Source of the DNA: an uncultured Oscillospiraceae bacterium
GTDB lineage: Bacteria > Bacillota_A > Clostridia > Oscillospirales > Oscillospiraceae
Assembly: GCA_944387755.1 (NCBI GenBank)
Contig: CALXGC010000061.1
Location: 1-46,644 of the forward strand
Length of the DNA stretch: 46,644 nucleotides
Reading direction: 5' to 3'
Shown: positions 39,413 to 46,644 of the stretch, piece after piece
Layout: every line of letters starts with the position of its first letter
Numbering within the stretch: the stretch's first letter is position 1
The notes under the pieces: model-generated
The model's database searches: none
What the model was told of the DNA's origin: nothing
What the model saw: only the letters and a program-made list of their open reading frames with translations
Position numbers and translations under genes: made by a program

Positions 39413-42010
39413 ATGGCAGAGCTGACCCCTATGATGAAGCAGTACTTGGAGATGAAGCGGAACAACCCCGACTCCATTCTTTTTTTTCGTCTGGGCGACT
39501 TTTATGAGATGTTTTTTGACGACGCCAAGCTGGCCTCCAGGGAGCTGGACCTGACGCTGACCACCAGGGACCGGAACAAGCCGGCGGAGGAGCGCACCCC
39601 CATGTGCGGGGTGCCCTACCACTCCTGCGACAGCTATATCGCCCGGCTCATCGCCAAGGGGTATAAAGTGGCCATCTGCGAGCAGACGGAGGACCCCGCC
39701 GCCGCCAAGGGCCTGGTGGACCGGGACATCATCCGGGTGGTGACGCCGGGGACGGTCATGGCCTCCTCCATGCTGGAGGAGGGAAAAAACAACTTCCTGG
39801 GGTCTGTGTACGCTGATTCAGAGGCGGTGGGGCTGTGCCTGTGCGACCTGTCCACCGGCGAGGTGTTCGCCACCTCCTTCCCCGCCGGGGCGGAGGCCCT
39901 GGACCACCTGGAGAACGAGCTGGGCCGGTTCCACCCCGCGGAGGCGGTGCTGTCCGGCGGGGCGTGCCGGCTGGACGGCCTAACGGACTTTTTAAAGGAC
40001 AAGCTGGACTGCCTGTGGGAGAACGGGGGGGAGGGCCGCTTCCGGTACGACGCCGCCCTGCCCCTGGTGCAAAAGCAGTTTCGGGAGGGCCTGGATTCCA
40101 TCCCGGAGGGGGACCGGGCCGCCGTCCAGGCGGCGGGGGGGCTGCTCGCCTATCTGTATGAGACCCAGAAGACCGACCTGAGCCATCTGGCCGTCTTCTC
40201 CTATTACACCGCGGGACAGTTTATGGAGCTGGACTTCACCGCCCGGCAGACGCTGGAGCTCACCGGCACCATGCGCTCCAAGGAGAAGAAGGGCTCCCTG
40301 CTGTGGGTGCTGGACCGGACGAAGACCGCCATGGGGGGCCGCCTCATGCGGGGGTGGATGGAGCGCCCCCTCCTCTCCCCGGTGCAGATCGCCCGCCGCC
40401 AGCAGGCGGTGAACGACCTGGTGGAGGACATCATCACCAGGGAGGAGCTGGTCCTCACCCTGAAGGAAGTCACCGACCTGGAGCGCCTCATCGGCCGGGT
40501 GGTGTACGGCTCCGCCGGCGGGCGGGACCTGGTGGCCCTGGCCAACGGCCTGGGAAAGCTGCCCCGGCTGCGGGAGCTGCTGGAGGGCCGCCCCTCCGCC
40601 CTGCTCCAGTCCCTGCGGGAGGCGCTGGACGACCTGCCGGAGCTGCGGGAGCTGCTGCTGCGGGCCCTGGTGGACGAGCCCCCATTCTCCGTCCGGGAGG
40701 GCGGCTTCATCCGGGCGGGCTACAGCGCCGAGGTGGACCGCCTGCGGAACATCATGGACCACGGCGCGGAGATGGTGGCCAGCCTGGAGACCCGCACAAA
40801 GGAGCAGACGGGCATCAAAAATATGAAGATCCGCTTCAACAAGGTCTTCGGCTATTACATCGAGGTGGCCAAGTCCCAGATCAGCCAGGTGCCGGAGGAC
40901 TGGGTGCGCAAGCAGACCACCGTCAACGCCGAGCGCTACATCTCCCAGGAGCTCAAAGAGCTGGAGCACACCATTCTCTCCGCCCAGGACCAGGTGACGG
41001 CCCTGGAGTATCAGCTCTTCTGTGAGCTGAGGGACCAGACGTGCCGGCATGTGGCCCAGATTCAGGCCGCCGCCGCCGCCGTGGCCCAGGTGGACGTGCT
41101 GGCCTCCTTCGCCGCCGTGGCCGCCGCCAACAACTACTGCATGCCCCTGGTGGACAGCTCCTCCGTCATTCACATCACCGAGGGCCGCCACCCGGTGGTG
41201 GAGAAAATGCTGCGGACCCCCTTCGTCCCCAACGACGTCCACCTGGACGACGGGGACGACCTGTGCGCCATTATCACCGGCCCCAACATGGCGGGCAAGT
41301 CCACCTATATGCGCCAGACCGCCCTTATCGTCCTGATGGCCCAGATGGGCTCCTTCGTCCCGGCCAAGAGCGCCCACATCGGCGTGGTGGACCGGGTGTT
41401 CACCCGCATCGGCGCCAGCGACGACCTGTCCGCCGGTCAGTCCACCTTCATGGTGGAGATGACCGAGGTGGCCCAGCTTCTGAAAAACGCCACCAGAAGG
41501 TCCCTGCTGATTTTGGACGAGATTGGACGGGGCACCTCCACCTATGACGGCATGGCCATCGCCCGCGCCGTGCTGGAGTACTGCGCCGGCAAAAAGACCC
41601 TGGGGTGCAAGACCCTCTTCGCCACCCACTACCACGAGCTCACCGCCCTGGAGGGGGAGATTCCGGGGGTCAAAAACTATAACATCGCCGCCAAAAAGCG
41701 GGGAGGCGACTTGATTTTTCTCCGGAAAATCGTCCGGGGCGGGGCGGACCAGAGCTATGGCATCGAGGTGGCCAAGCTGGCCGGCGTCCCCGACCGGGTC
41801 ATCCGGCGGGCGCGGACCATCCTGGAGGAGCTGGAAAACCAGAGCGGCATTCAGCCCGCCTCACAGCCGGAGGAGACACAGCAGGTCTCCCTCACAGACC
41901 TGGGCAGTCAGACGGTCCTCCAAAAGCTGCGCATGACCGACGTGAACATCCTCTCCCCCATCGAGGCCCTGAACCTCCTGGCGGAGCTGAAGCAGGATTT
42001 GCAGGCATAA
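39413..42010 (+). CDS. mutS: DNA mismatch repair protein MutS
   Basis: An 865-residue MutS of normal length. The mismatch-binding Phe-x-Glu is at residues 30-32 (GDFYEMFFDDAKLASRELDLTLTTRD); connector, lever and clamp domains follow; the ATPase has Walker A TGPNMAGKSTYMRQ (about residues 622-635), SAGQSTFMVEMTE, Walker B LLILDEIGRGTSTYDG and the ATHYHEL H-loop. A C-terminal helix-turn-helix and tail include LRMTDVNILSPIEALNLLAELK. It recognises mismatches and recruits MutL (21.1 kb). ATG at 39413 with GGTGA; the open frame upstream overlaps the ATP-grasp gene and is not used. Confidence 0.97.
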   Translation: MAELTPMMKQYLEMKRNNPDSILFFRLGDFYEMFFDDAKLASRELDLTLTTRDRNKPAEERTPMCGVPYHSCDSYIARLIAKGYKVAICEQTEDPAAAKGLVDRDIIRVVTPGTVMASSMLEEGKNNFLGSVYADSEAVGLCLCDLSTGEVFATSFPAGAEALDHLENELGRFHPAEAVLSGGACRLDGLTDFLKDKLDCLWENGGEGRFRYDAALPLVQKQFREGLDSIPEGDRAAVQAAGGLLAYLYETQKTDLSHLAVFSYYTAGQFMELDFTARQTLELTGTMRSKEKKGSLLWVLDRTKTAMGGRLMRGWMERPLLSPVQIARRQQAVNDLVEDIITREELVLTLKEVTDLERLIGRVVYGSAGGRDLVALANGLGKLPRLRELLEGRPSALLQSLREALDDLPELRELLLRALVDEPPFSVREGGFIRAGYSAEVDRLRNIMDHGAEMVASLETRTKEQTGIKNMKIRFNKVFGYYIEVAKSQISQVPEDWVRKQTTVNAERYISQELKELEHTILSAQDQVTALEYQLFCELRDQTCRHVAQIQAAAAAVAQVDVLASFAAVAAANNYCMPLVDSSSVIHITEGRHPVVEKMLRTPFVPNDVHLDDGDDLCAIITGPNMAGKSTYMRQTALIVLMAQMGSFVPAKSAHIGVVDRVFTRIGASDDLSAGQSTFMVEMTEVAQLLKNATRRSLLILDEIGRGTSTYDGMAIARAVLEYCAGKKTLGCKTLFATHYHELTALEGEIPGVKNYNIAAKKRGGDLIFLRKIVRGGADQSYGIEVAKLAGVPDRVIRRARTILEELENQSGIQPASQPEETQQVSLTDLGSQTVLQKLRMTDVNILSPIEALNLLAELKQDLQA

Positions 42011-42011
42011 C

Positions 42012-42172
42012 AATGCCGCCCCTACGGCAGCACCGGACGTGTGTGGGGCGCGACGACCCGGCGCGCCCGCCGTTTTGCAATCCCCCGCCGCCTTCGGCGG
42101 CACCCCCTTTCAAAAGGGGGCAACTGGCGGACGTGTGTGGGGCGCGACGACCCGGCGCGCCCCTAAACCGGC
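42012..42172. repeat. Intergenic palindromic repeat mosaic, block 9
   Basis: Begins two bases after the mutS stop. Contains a GCCGCCCCTACGGCAGC fragment, GGGGCGCGACGACCCGGCGCGCCC twice (about 42045-42068 and 42139-42162), and GCCGCCTTCGGCGGC with CCCCCTTTCAAAAGGGGG between them. All modules are inverted relative to block 1. Confidence 0.88.
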
Positions 42173-42203
42173 GGAAGGGGTCCAAACGAATGTCCGTCGG
42201 GGG

Positions 42204-42232
42204 TTGACAAGTGTTCCTGTTTGTGTTACCGT
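42204..42232 (+). promoter_or_regulatory. Promoter of the glycine riboswitch transcript
   Basis: A perfect TTGACA at 42204-42209, 17 bp, and TACCGT at 42227-42232, a weak -10. The riboswitch starts about 30 bases downstream. Confidence 0.6.
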
Positions 42233-42261
42233 ATTCCAGACAACAAAATAGGACAAAGGAA

Positions 42262-42452
42262 GCGCGCAGGAAAATGGCGGAGAGACAGAAAACCGCCTGC
42301 CGAAGGAATAACACTCTCAGGCGTCCGGCTGTGGACGAGGACTGTGCGTGGATGTGACTCTGGAGAAGCTCGACGATTCGGGTGCCGAAGGTGCAACGCG
42401 GTTTTGAGACAGACGAAGGACCGCCAATCTCTCAGGCAAAAGGACAGAGACG
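42262..42452 (+). promoter_or_regulatory. Tandem glycine riboswitch
   Basis: Two glycine-riboswitch aptamers in series. The first has GCGGAGAGAC, CGCCTGCCGAAGGAATAACA, CTCTCAGGCG and GAGGACTG; the second has CTCTGGAGAAGC, GGTGCCGAAGGTGCAAC and, near 42427-42450, ATCTCTCAGGCAAAAGGACAGAG split by the usual loops. GCCGAAGG and CTCTCAGGC-AAAAGGAC are the consensus core elements. A terminator follows, so glycine binding is expected to switch expression of the downstream transporter on. Confidence 0.92.
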
Positions 42453-42513
42453 GCCGCCCCTTGGGCGCGTTTATGCGCGGCGGGGGCCGTTCGCCCATGT
42501 ATCTTATATCCCA

Positions 42514-42545
42514 CGGACCGCGGAGTGCTCCACGGCCCGTTTTTT
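42514..42545 (+). terminator. Riboswitch-controlled terminator
   Basis: CGGACCGCGGAG (42514-42525) pairs with CTCCACGGCCCG (42528-42539) with two mismatches, followed by TTTTTT (42540-42545) and then the symporter ribosome-binding site. It would form the expression platform of the glycine riboswitch. Confidence 0.75.
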
Positions 42546-42571
42546 GTCCCGGAAAAGGAGAAGAGAGAGAC

Positions 42572-43954
42572 ATGGATATGGACGCATTGGCCGCACAGGT
42601 CAGCAATCTGGCCGACTTTGTGTGGAACGGCCTGCTGCTCTACCTGCTGGTGGGCACGGGCATCATCTTTACCATCCGCACCCGGTTTATTCAGGTGCGG
42701 AAGTTTGTGCCCGGCCTGCGCCGGCTGTTCGGCAGCATCAATTTGAACGGCGCAAAGGCCGGCAAGGAGGGCATGAGCTCCTTCCAGGCGGTGGCCACCT
42801 CCATCGCCGCCCAGGTGGGCACGGGCAACATCACCGGCTGCGCCACGGCGATGATCTCCGGCGGTCCCGGCGCGATTTTCTGGATGTGGCTGGCGGCCTT
42901 CTTCGGCATGGCCACCATCTACGGCGAGGCCTGCCTGGCCCAGCGGTACAAGACCACCGACGAGACCGGCCACGTCATCGGCGGCCCCGTCTACTATATC
43001 CGTCAGGCCTTCAAGGGGACCTTCGGCAAGGTGCTGGCGGGCTTCTTCGCCCTGGCCATCATCTTCGCCCTGGGCTTCACCGGCAACATGGTGCAGTCCA
43101 ACGCCATCAGCAACGCCTTCCAGGAGGCCCTGAACGTGCCCACCTGGATTGTGGGCGTCATTCTGGCCCTGGTGGCCGCCTTCATCTTCCTGGGCGGCGT
43201 CACCCGCATCGCCTCCGTCACGGAGAAGCTGGTGCCCATTATGGCGCTGTTCTATCTGGCGGGCGGCCTTGTGGTGCTGCTGTTCAACATCGCCGAGCTG
43301 CCCAACGCCCTGCGCCTGATTGTGGTGGGGGCCTTCCAGCCCCAGGCCGTCATGGGCGGCGCCATGGGCATCGGCGTCCGGGAGGCCATGCGCTACGGCG
43401 TGGCCCGGGGCCTCTTCTCCAACGAGGCCGGCATGGGCTCCACCCCCCACGCCCACGCCCTGGCCAAGGTGGCCAAGCCCCAGGATCAGGGCATTATGGC
43501 CATGATCTGCGTGTTTATTGATACCTTTATTGTGCTGACCATGACCGCCCTGGTGATGATCACCAGCGGGGCCCTGAACGTGGGCGACATGACCGCCAAC
43601 CCCGCCGCCGAGAATATGGCCCAGGTGGCCTTTACCACCGTGTTCCAGGGCTTCGGCAACCTGTACGTGGCCATCTGCCTGCTGTTCTTCGCCTTCTCCA
43701 CCGTCATCGGCTGGTACTTCTTCGGCGCTCAGAACGTGAAGTACCTCTTCGGCGTGAAGGCTGTGAAGGTCTACGCCTGCATTGCGGTGGTGTGCGTGGC
43801 CCTGGGCTCCATGCTGGAGGCCCCCCTGGTGTGGAACCTGTCCGACCTCTTTAACGCCCTGATGGTCTTCCCCAACCTCATCGCCCTGCTGGCCCTGTCC
43901 GGCCAGGTGGCCAAAATGGCCAGAGAGGACACAGAAAACGAGCTGCGCCGGTAA
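42572..43954 (+). CDS. AGCS family sodium:alanine/glycine symporter
   Basis: A 460-residue sodium-coupled amino-acid carrier with about ten to eleven membrane spans. AGCS hallmarks: FKAVATSIAAQVGTGNITG-like segment (here FQAVATSIAAQVGTGNITG), PGAIFWMWLAAFFGMATIYGEACLAQRYK, VREAMRYGVARGLFSNEAGMGSTPHAHA and FFAFSTVIGWYFFGAQNVKYLFG. Control by a glycine riboswitch makes glycine a likely substrate and import for energy or one-carbon use likely. ATG at 42572; AAAGGAG lies eleven bases upstream, with a second ATG six bases on. Single-gene unit with terminator at 43970. Confidence 0.94.
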   Translation: MDMDALAAQVSNLADFVWNGLLLYLLVGTGIIFTIRTRFIQVRKFVPGLRRLFGSINLNGAKAGKEGMSSFQAVATSIAAQVGTGNITGCATAMISGGPGAIFWMWLAAFFGMATIYGEACLAQRYKTTDETGHVIGGPVYYIRQAFKGTFGKVLAGFFALAIIFALGFTGNMVQSNAISNAFQEALNVPTWIVGVILALVAAFIFLGGVTRIASVTEKLVPIMALFYLAGGLVVLLFNIAELPNALRLIVVGAFQPQAVMGGAMGIGVREAMRYGVARGLFSNEAGMGSTPHAHALAKVAKPQDQGIMAMICVFIDTFIVLTMTALVMITSGALNVGDMTANPAAENMAQVAFTTVFQGFGNLYVAICLLFFAFSTVIGWYFFGAQNVKYLFGVKAVKVYACIAVVCVALGSMLEAPLVWNLSDLFNALMVFPNLIALLALSGQVAKMAREDTENELRR

Positions 43955-43969
43955 CTGCCGGAAAAAGAG

Positions 43970-44004
43970 ACACGGACCTGCGAAACGGCAGGTCCGTGTT
44001 TTTT
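43970..44004 (+). terminator. Terminator after the AGCS symporter
   Basis: ACACGGACCTGC (43970-43981) pairs with GCAGGTCCGTGT (43988-43999), followed by TTTTTT. The T-run overlaps the stop codon of the convergent CofE-like gene. Confidence 0.92.
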
Positions 44005-44707
44005 ACGCTTTCCGGATAATGCCCATGGGGGTGGACTCGCTGGACTGGCCCAGGGGGTTGTCCCCCAAAATTTTGGCCAGCTGGTCCAGGGAGGGGGCCT
44101 TCTCGGAGAAGCCCAGGATGTTGGCTCCCAGGTCGTTGATGTCCACAATGGCCACGGGATGGCCCAGGGTTTTGGCCAGCTGTCTGGACGTGCCCATGGG
44201 GTCGTCGGGGACCAGGACCACATAGTGGTCATAGGGCGGGATGGTGCCCTCGGTGGGGCCGTCAATGCCCCTGGCCTTGGGTCCGGCCACAATATAGAAC
44301 CAGCCGCGCCTGCCCAGCAGCTTGCCGATGACGCTGCAGAAGGCGGCGAACAGAATCCGCAGGGTACCGCACTCCCGAAGGGCCATCTCCATGGTCTCCG
44401 GAATGCCCAGGCCGATGCCCGCGGGGGTCTTGGTGACGTACCGGCTCAGGGTGACGGCCAGCTTCCGGGGTTTGATGTCCTCCATGGGAATGGCCCGGTT
44501 CTGGGTGCAGGCCACCGCCTTCTCCGAGATGAACAGGATGTCTCCGTCCTGCATTTTGTCCCTGGCGTACTGAAGCACCACGTCGTTCATGTCGTCCGCC
44601 TTGGTGATCAGGTGGGTCTTCACCGGGATGCGCTGGTAGGTAACGCCGTCCACCGTGCGCAGAAGCTCCTTGCCCGGATTGGCGCTGTAATTCATTTCTT
44701 CGCTCAT
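44003..44707 (-). CDS. CofE-like (F420 gamma-glutamyl ligase family) protein
   Basis: A 234-residue protein of the coenzyme F420-0:L-glutamate ligase family (PF01996): TYQRIPVKTHLITKADDMNDVVLQYA, GDILFISEKAVACTQNR, GIPETMEMALRECG, the GPKARGIDGPTEGTIPPYDHYVVLVPDDP core and VAIVDINDLGANILG. Such genes occur in many Firmicutes that do not make F420; no other F420 gene is in view. Its substrate is therefore uncertain. The ATG at 44707 has GAGAGGAG eight bases upstream. Own promoter at 44761-44789. Confidence 0.85.
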   Translation of the reverse strand: MSEEMNYSANPGKELLRTVDGVTYQRIPVKTHLITKADDMNDVVLQYARDKMQDGDILFISEKAVACTQNRAIPMEDIKPRKLAVTLSRYVTKTPAGIGLGIPETMEMALRECGTLRILFAAFCSVIGKLLGRRGWFYIVAGPKARGIDGPTEGTIPPYDHYVVLVPDDPMGTSRQLAKTLGHPVAIVDINDLGANILGFSEKAPSLDQLAKILGDNPLGQSSESTPMGIIRKA

Positions 44708-44760
44708 GGAAAGATCTCCTCTCAAGCGGCTGTGCCGCCGGTTTTCTCTTTTGCGGAGTT

Positions 44761-44789
44761 ATTATAGCACGGCGCAGGCGCAATTTCCA
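44761..44789 (-). promoter_or_regulatory. Promoter of the CofE-like gene
   Basis: Minus strand: TGGAAA (44789-44784), 17 bp, perfect TATAAT (44766-44761). Confidence 0.6.
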
Positions 44790-44833
44790 GGCGGCGGGGA
44801 TTTTTTTGCGGCCTCCGCAGGGCCTCAGGCGCC

Positions 44834-44856
44834 GGCGGGCGCTGTGCGCCCCTACT
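44834..44856. repeat. Single palindromic module supplying the ttcA stop codon
   Basis: GGCGGGCGCTGTGCGCCCCTACT is a shortened copy of the GGGCGCACAATGTGCGCCCCTACA module. On the minus strand the TAG stop of the TtcA-like gene (44852-44854) lies in the CCCCTAC end of this module. Confidence 0.7.
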
Positions 44857-45610
44857 CGGCCTCCGGCAGGGGGCGGCGGCGGTGCTCCACCGGTCCCCAC
44901 TCCGGGAGGGGGAGGCGCTGCATGGCGCCGAAGGCGCGGGACTTCAGGCCGGGGTAGCGGCCGTTGAGCTCATAGACCAGTTCTTTGATCTCCTGGCGTT
45001 TGGTATTGCCGTCGGCGGGGCAGGGGTTGTGGACCACCGGCAGGCCGAGGCGTTCCGCCGTGTTGCGGATGAGCCTCTCCCCGCAGTAGAGCAGGGGGCG
45101 GATTTGGGTGATCTGGGTGCGGTCCAGCCAGGTGACGGGCTGGAAGCAGGACAGGCGGCCCTCGAAAATCAGGGACATGAAGAAGGTCTCCACCGCGTCG
45201 TCGTAGTGGTGCCCCAGGGCGATTTTGTTCAGGCCCCGCTCTTTCAGGGCGCTGTGCAGCGCGCCCCGGCGCATCTTGGCGCACATGGAGCAGGGGTTTT
45301 TCTCTTTCCGCAGGTCAAAAATAATGTGCTGGATTTCGCTGGGCAGGACAGTGTAGGGCACGTCCAGCTCCCGGCAGAAGGCGGCGATGGGGGAGAAGTC
45401 CATCCCCGGCAGTCCCTCCGCGTGTCCCATGTCCAGGGTGACGGCCTCCAGCTCATAGGGGACGGGGTAGAACGCCCGCAGCCTGGCCAGGGCGGCCAGC
45501 AGCACCAGGGAGTCCTTCCCCCCCGACACCCCCACGGCGATGCGGTCGCCGGGGGCGATCATGGCATAGTCCTCCACGCACCGGCGGACCAGGGATAAAA
45601 TGTGGTTCAT
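44852..45610 (-). CDS. ttcA: TtcA/TtuA-family tRNA-thiolating ATP pyrophosphatase
   Basis: A 252-residue PP-loop protein. GVSGGKDSLVLLAAL (SGGKDS, residues 29-34) binds ATP; the cysteine pair CSMCAKMRRGAL and the later Cys in HNPCPADGNTKRQEI can hold an Fe-S cluster, the layout of TtcA; LGHHYDDAVETFFMSL is the next conserved block. TtcA makes 2-thiocytidine at position 32 of some tRNAs. The C-terminal tail is Pro/Arg-rich and ends at a stop codon formed by a repeat module, so the natural end may have been altered. ATG at 45610 with AAGGAGG upstream. Confidence 0.9.
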   Translation of the reverse strand: MNHILSLVRRCVEDYAMIAPGDRIAVGVSGGKDSLVLLAALARLRAFYPVPYELEAVTLDMGHAEGLPGMDFSPIAAFCRELDVPYTVLPSEIQHIIFDLRKEKNPCSMCAKMRRGALHSALKERGLNKIALGHHYDDAVETFFMSLIFEGRLSCFQPVTWLDRTQITQIRPLLYCGERLIRNTAERLGLPVVHNPCPADGNTKRQEIKELVYELNGRYPGLKSRAFGAMQRLPLPEWGPVEHRRRPLPEAE

Positions 45611-45761
45611 TTCTGCCTCCTTCTTGAGAAAAGCGCGAAAAACGGCAACCTTTTCGTTGGGATAAATTAAAAATCAAAAGTGAGATTTTAAGAGCGTTCT
45701 GGCGTATCCGTGCGAAAACGGGAGATTTCAAAAGCTGAGTCAAAAAAATTCCAAAAGACCG

Positions 45762-45790
45762 TTGACACAAAGCCGCTCCAATACTATAAT
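45762..45790 (+). promoter_or_regulatory. Consensus promoter of rplM-rpsI
   Basis: Perfect TTGACA (45762-45767), 17 bp, perfect TATAAT (45785-45790): the only fully consensus promoter in the window, as expected for ribosomal-protein genes. The rest of the gap 45611-45761 is AT-rich, with no recognised element. Confidence 0.93.
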
Positions 45791-45796
45791 ACAAAA

Positions 45797-45819
45797 CGCT
45801 CCGCTTGTACAGTGGAGCG
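45797..45819 (+). promoter_or_regulatory. Leader hairpin of rplM, possible L13 autoregulatory element
   Basis: CGCTCC (45797-45802) pairs with GGAGCG (45814-45819) around GCTTGTACAGT, with ACAAAA and TTTTGT flanking and able to extend the fold. It sits at the very start of the transcript, where Firmicutes carry the L13 leader RNA bound by L13. The assignment rests on position and the hairpin, not on a model match. Confidence 0.5.
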
Positions 45820-45891
45820 GCTGATTTTGTCATAAATCAACGTTTTGCATACAAATGCACCAAGAAGTAGAGGAAAATGGAGGTCTCACCT

Positions 45892-46323
45892 ATGTCCACT
45901 TTTATGGCCAACAAGGGGAACATCGAGCGTAAGTGGTATATCCTGGACGCTGCGAACAAGCCCCTGGGCAAGACCGCTGCCGCCGCCGCCACCCTGCTGC
46001 GGGGCAAGCACAAGCCCGAATTCACCCCCAACGCCGACTGCGGCGACTATGTCATCATCATCAACGCCGAGAAGGCGGTGCTCACCGGCAAGAAGCTGGA
46101 CCAGAAGATGTACCGCCGTCACTCCGGCTGGATCGGCGGTCTGAAGGAAGTCAAGTACCGCACCCTGATGCAGGAGCGGCCTGAGCTGGCCATGAAGCTG
46201 GCCGTGAAGGGTATGCTGCCCAAGAACAACATCGCCAAGGACGCCCTCACCCGTCTGCGCGTCTATCGCGCCGGCGAGCACGAGCACGCCGCCCAGAAGC
46301 CCGAAGTTTGGGCCGCCGAGTAA
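45892..46323 (+). CDS. rplM: 50S ribosomal protein L13
   Basis: A 143-residue L13 with [26 protein letters not shown] at the start, the [33 protein letters not shown] core, and [34 protein letters not shown] at the end. An early assembly protein of the large subunit. The ATG at 45892 is chosen over one at 45877 because GGAGG falls eight bases before it. First gene of the rplM-rpsI operon. Confidence 0.98.
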   Translation: MSTFMANKGNIERKWYILDAANKPLGKTAAAAATLLRGKHKPEFTPNADCGDYVIIINAEKAVLTGKKLDQKMYRRHSGWIGGLKEVKYRTLMQERPELAMKLAVKGMLPKNNIAKDALTRLRVYRAGEHEHAAQKPEVWAAE

Positions 46324-46340
46324 GCAGGAGGTAGACGATC

Positions 46341-46644
46341 ATGTATCAGAGCAAGAAGCCTTATTTCTATGGCACCGGCCGTCGGAAGTCCTCCGTGGCC
46401 CGGGTGCACCTGTTCCCCAACGGGACCGGTTCCATCACCATCAACGGCCGTGACATCGACGACTACTTCGGCCTGGAGACCCTGAAGCTCCTGGTCCGTC
46501 GGCCCCTGGCCGCCACTGAGCAGCTGGGCAAGGTGGACATCGTGGCCACCGTCACCGGCGGCGGCGTCACCGGCCAGGCCGGCGCCATCCGCCACGGCGT
46601 GGCCCGCGCCCTGCTGCTGGCCAACGAGGAGTACCGCCCCGCCC
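46341..46644 (+). CDS. rpsI: 30S ribosomal protein S9, cut by the window end
   Basis: The first 101 residues of S9: [43 protein letters not shown] and [24 protein letters not shown] are the family core. The C-terminal basic tail that reaches the ribosomal P site (usually ending SKR) is outside the window. ATG at 46341 with AGGAGG ten bases upstream, 17 bp after rplM. Confidence 0.97.
   Translation, partial: MYQSKKPYFYGTGRRKSSVARVHLFPNGTGSITINGRDIDDYFGLETLKLLVRRPLAATEQLGKVDIVATVTGGGVTGQAGAIRHGVARALLLANEEYRPA

Noticed and set aside
42221..42571. Upstream extension of the symporter frame
   Set aside because: It passes through the riboswitch aptamers and terminator; not protein-like.
1..46644. 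tRNA, rRNA, phage or transposase genes
   Set aside because: Looked for acceptor-stem patterns, T-loop sequences (GGTTCGANTCC) and typical proteins on both strands; none found, though a covariance search would be firmer.

Overview
The window is chromosomal DNA of a GC-rich anaerobic Firmicute. Gene content (YtvI, DivIVA/SepF, YlmH-like S4 protein, Hfq next to MiaA, an NrdG-type radical SAM activase, YerB, a DUF896 protein), ribosome-binding sites close to AGGAGG and sigma-A-type promoters all point to the class Clostridia. My best guess is the Oscillospiraceae (Flavonifractor/Intestinimonas-like gut bacteria); this is inferred from protein style and was not checked by a search. Almost everything is chromosomal housekeeping: I see no phage, transposase, CRISPR array, tRNA or rRNA.

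Layout. 1-5.2 kb: thiolase facing a ytvI-degV pair, then a DUF896 protein and a YlmH-like protein. 5.3-8 kb: a MATE exporter and a LysO-type lysine exporter whose promoter runs straight into a terminator-like hairpin. 8-12.1 kb: a four-gene GldA/GldF/GldG/DUF4340 ABC operon on the minus strand. 12.3-13.4 kb: divergent from it, three tandem micro-genes for 29-31-residue membrane proteins, each with its own closely similar promoter. 13.7-16 kb: NrdG-like activase, then lspA-rluD. 16-19.4 kb: four consecutive Sel1-repeat genes, divergent from an NYN-nuclease-like gene (19.6-21 kb). 21-28.7 kb: mutL, an unknown gene, miaA, hfq, a HlyD-like protein, yggS, sepF, divIVA, i.e. DNA repair, tRNA modification and cell division. 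29-29.7 kb: an AT-rich secreted-protein gene with apparent frameshifted remains. 29.7-34.6 kb (minus): polysaccharide deacetylase, YerB lipoprotein, a Mur ligase fused to an amino-acid-kinase-like domain, and an Asp/Glu racemase. 35-42 kb: miaB, a racemase-like protein lacking its catalytic lysine, an ATP-grasp ligase, mutS. 42.2-44 kb: tandem glycine riboswitch and an amino acid:sodium symporter. 44-46.6 kb: a CofE-like ligase, a TtcA-like thiolase of tRNA, and the rplM-rpsI operon, cut by the window end.

Two patterns stand out. First, the three tandem micro-genes at 12.3-13.4 kb share start sequence, length, hydrophobic core and charged tail; in all three an upstream AT-rich box begins exactly 51 bp before the -35 element. 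This is the best candidate for an undescribed system. Second, about ten gaps between genes are filled by a mosaic of short GC-rich palindromic modules in varying order and both orientations, often starting within a few bases of a stop codon. A smaller theme is cell-wall amino-acid chemistry at 31.7-39.3 kb (Mur ligase fusion, Asp/Glu racemase, pseudo-alanine racemase, ATP-grasp), suggestive of an unusual wall peptide or capped peptide, but this is inference.
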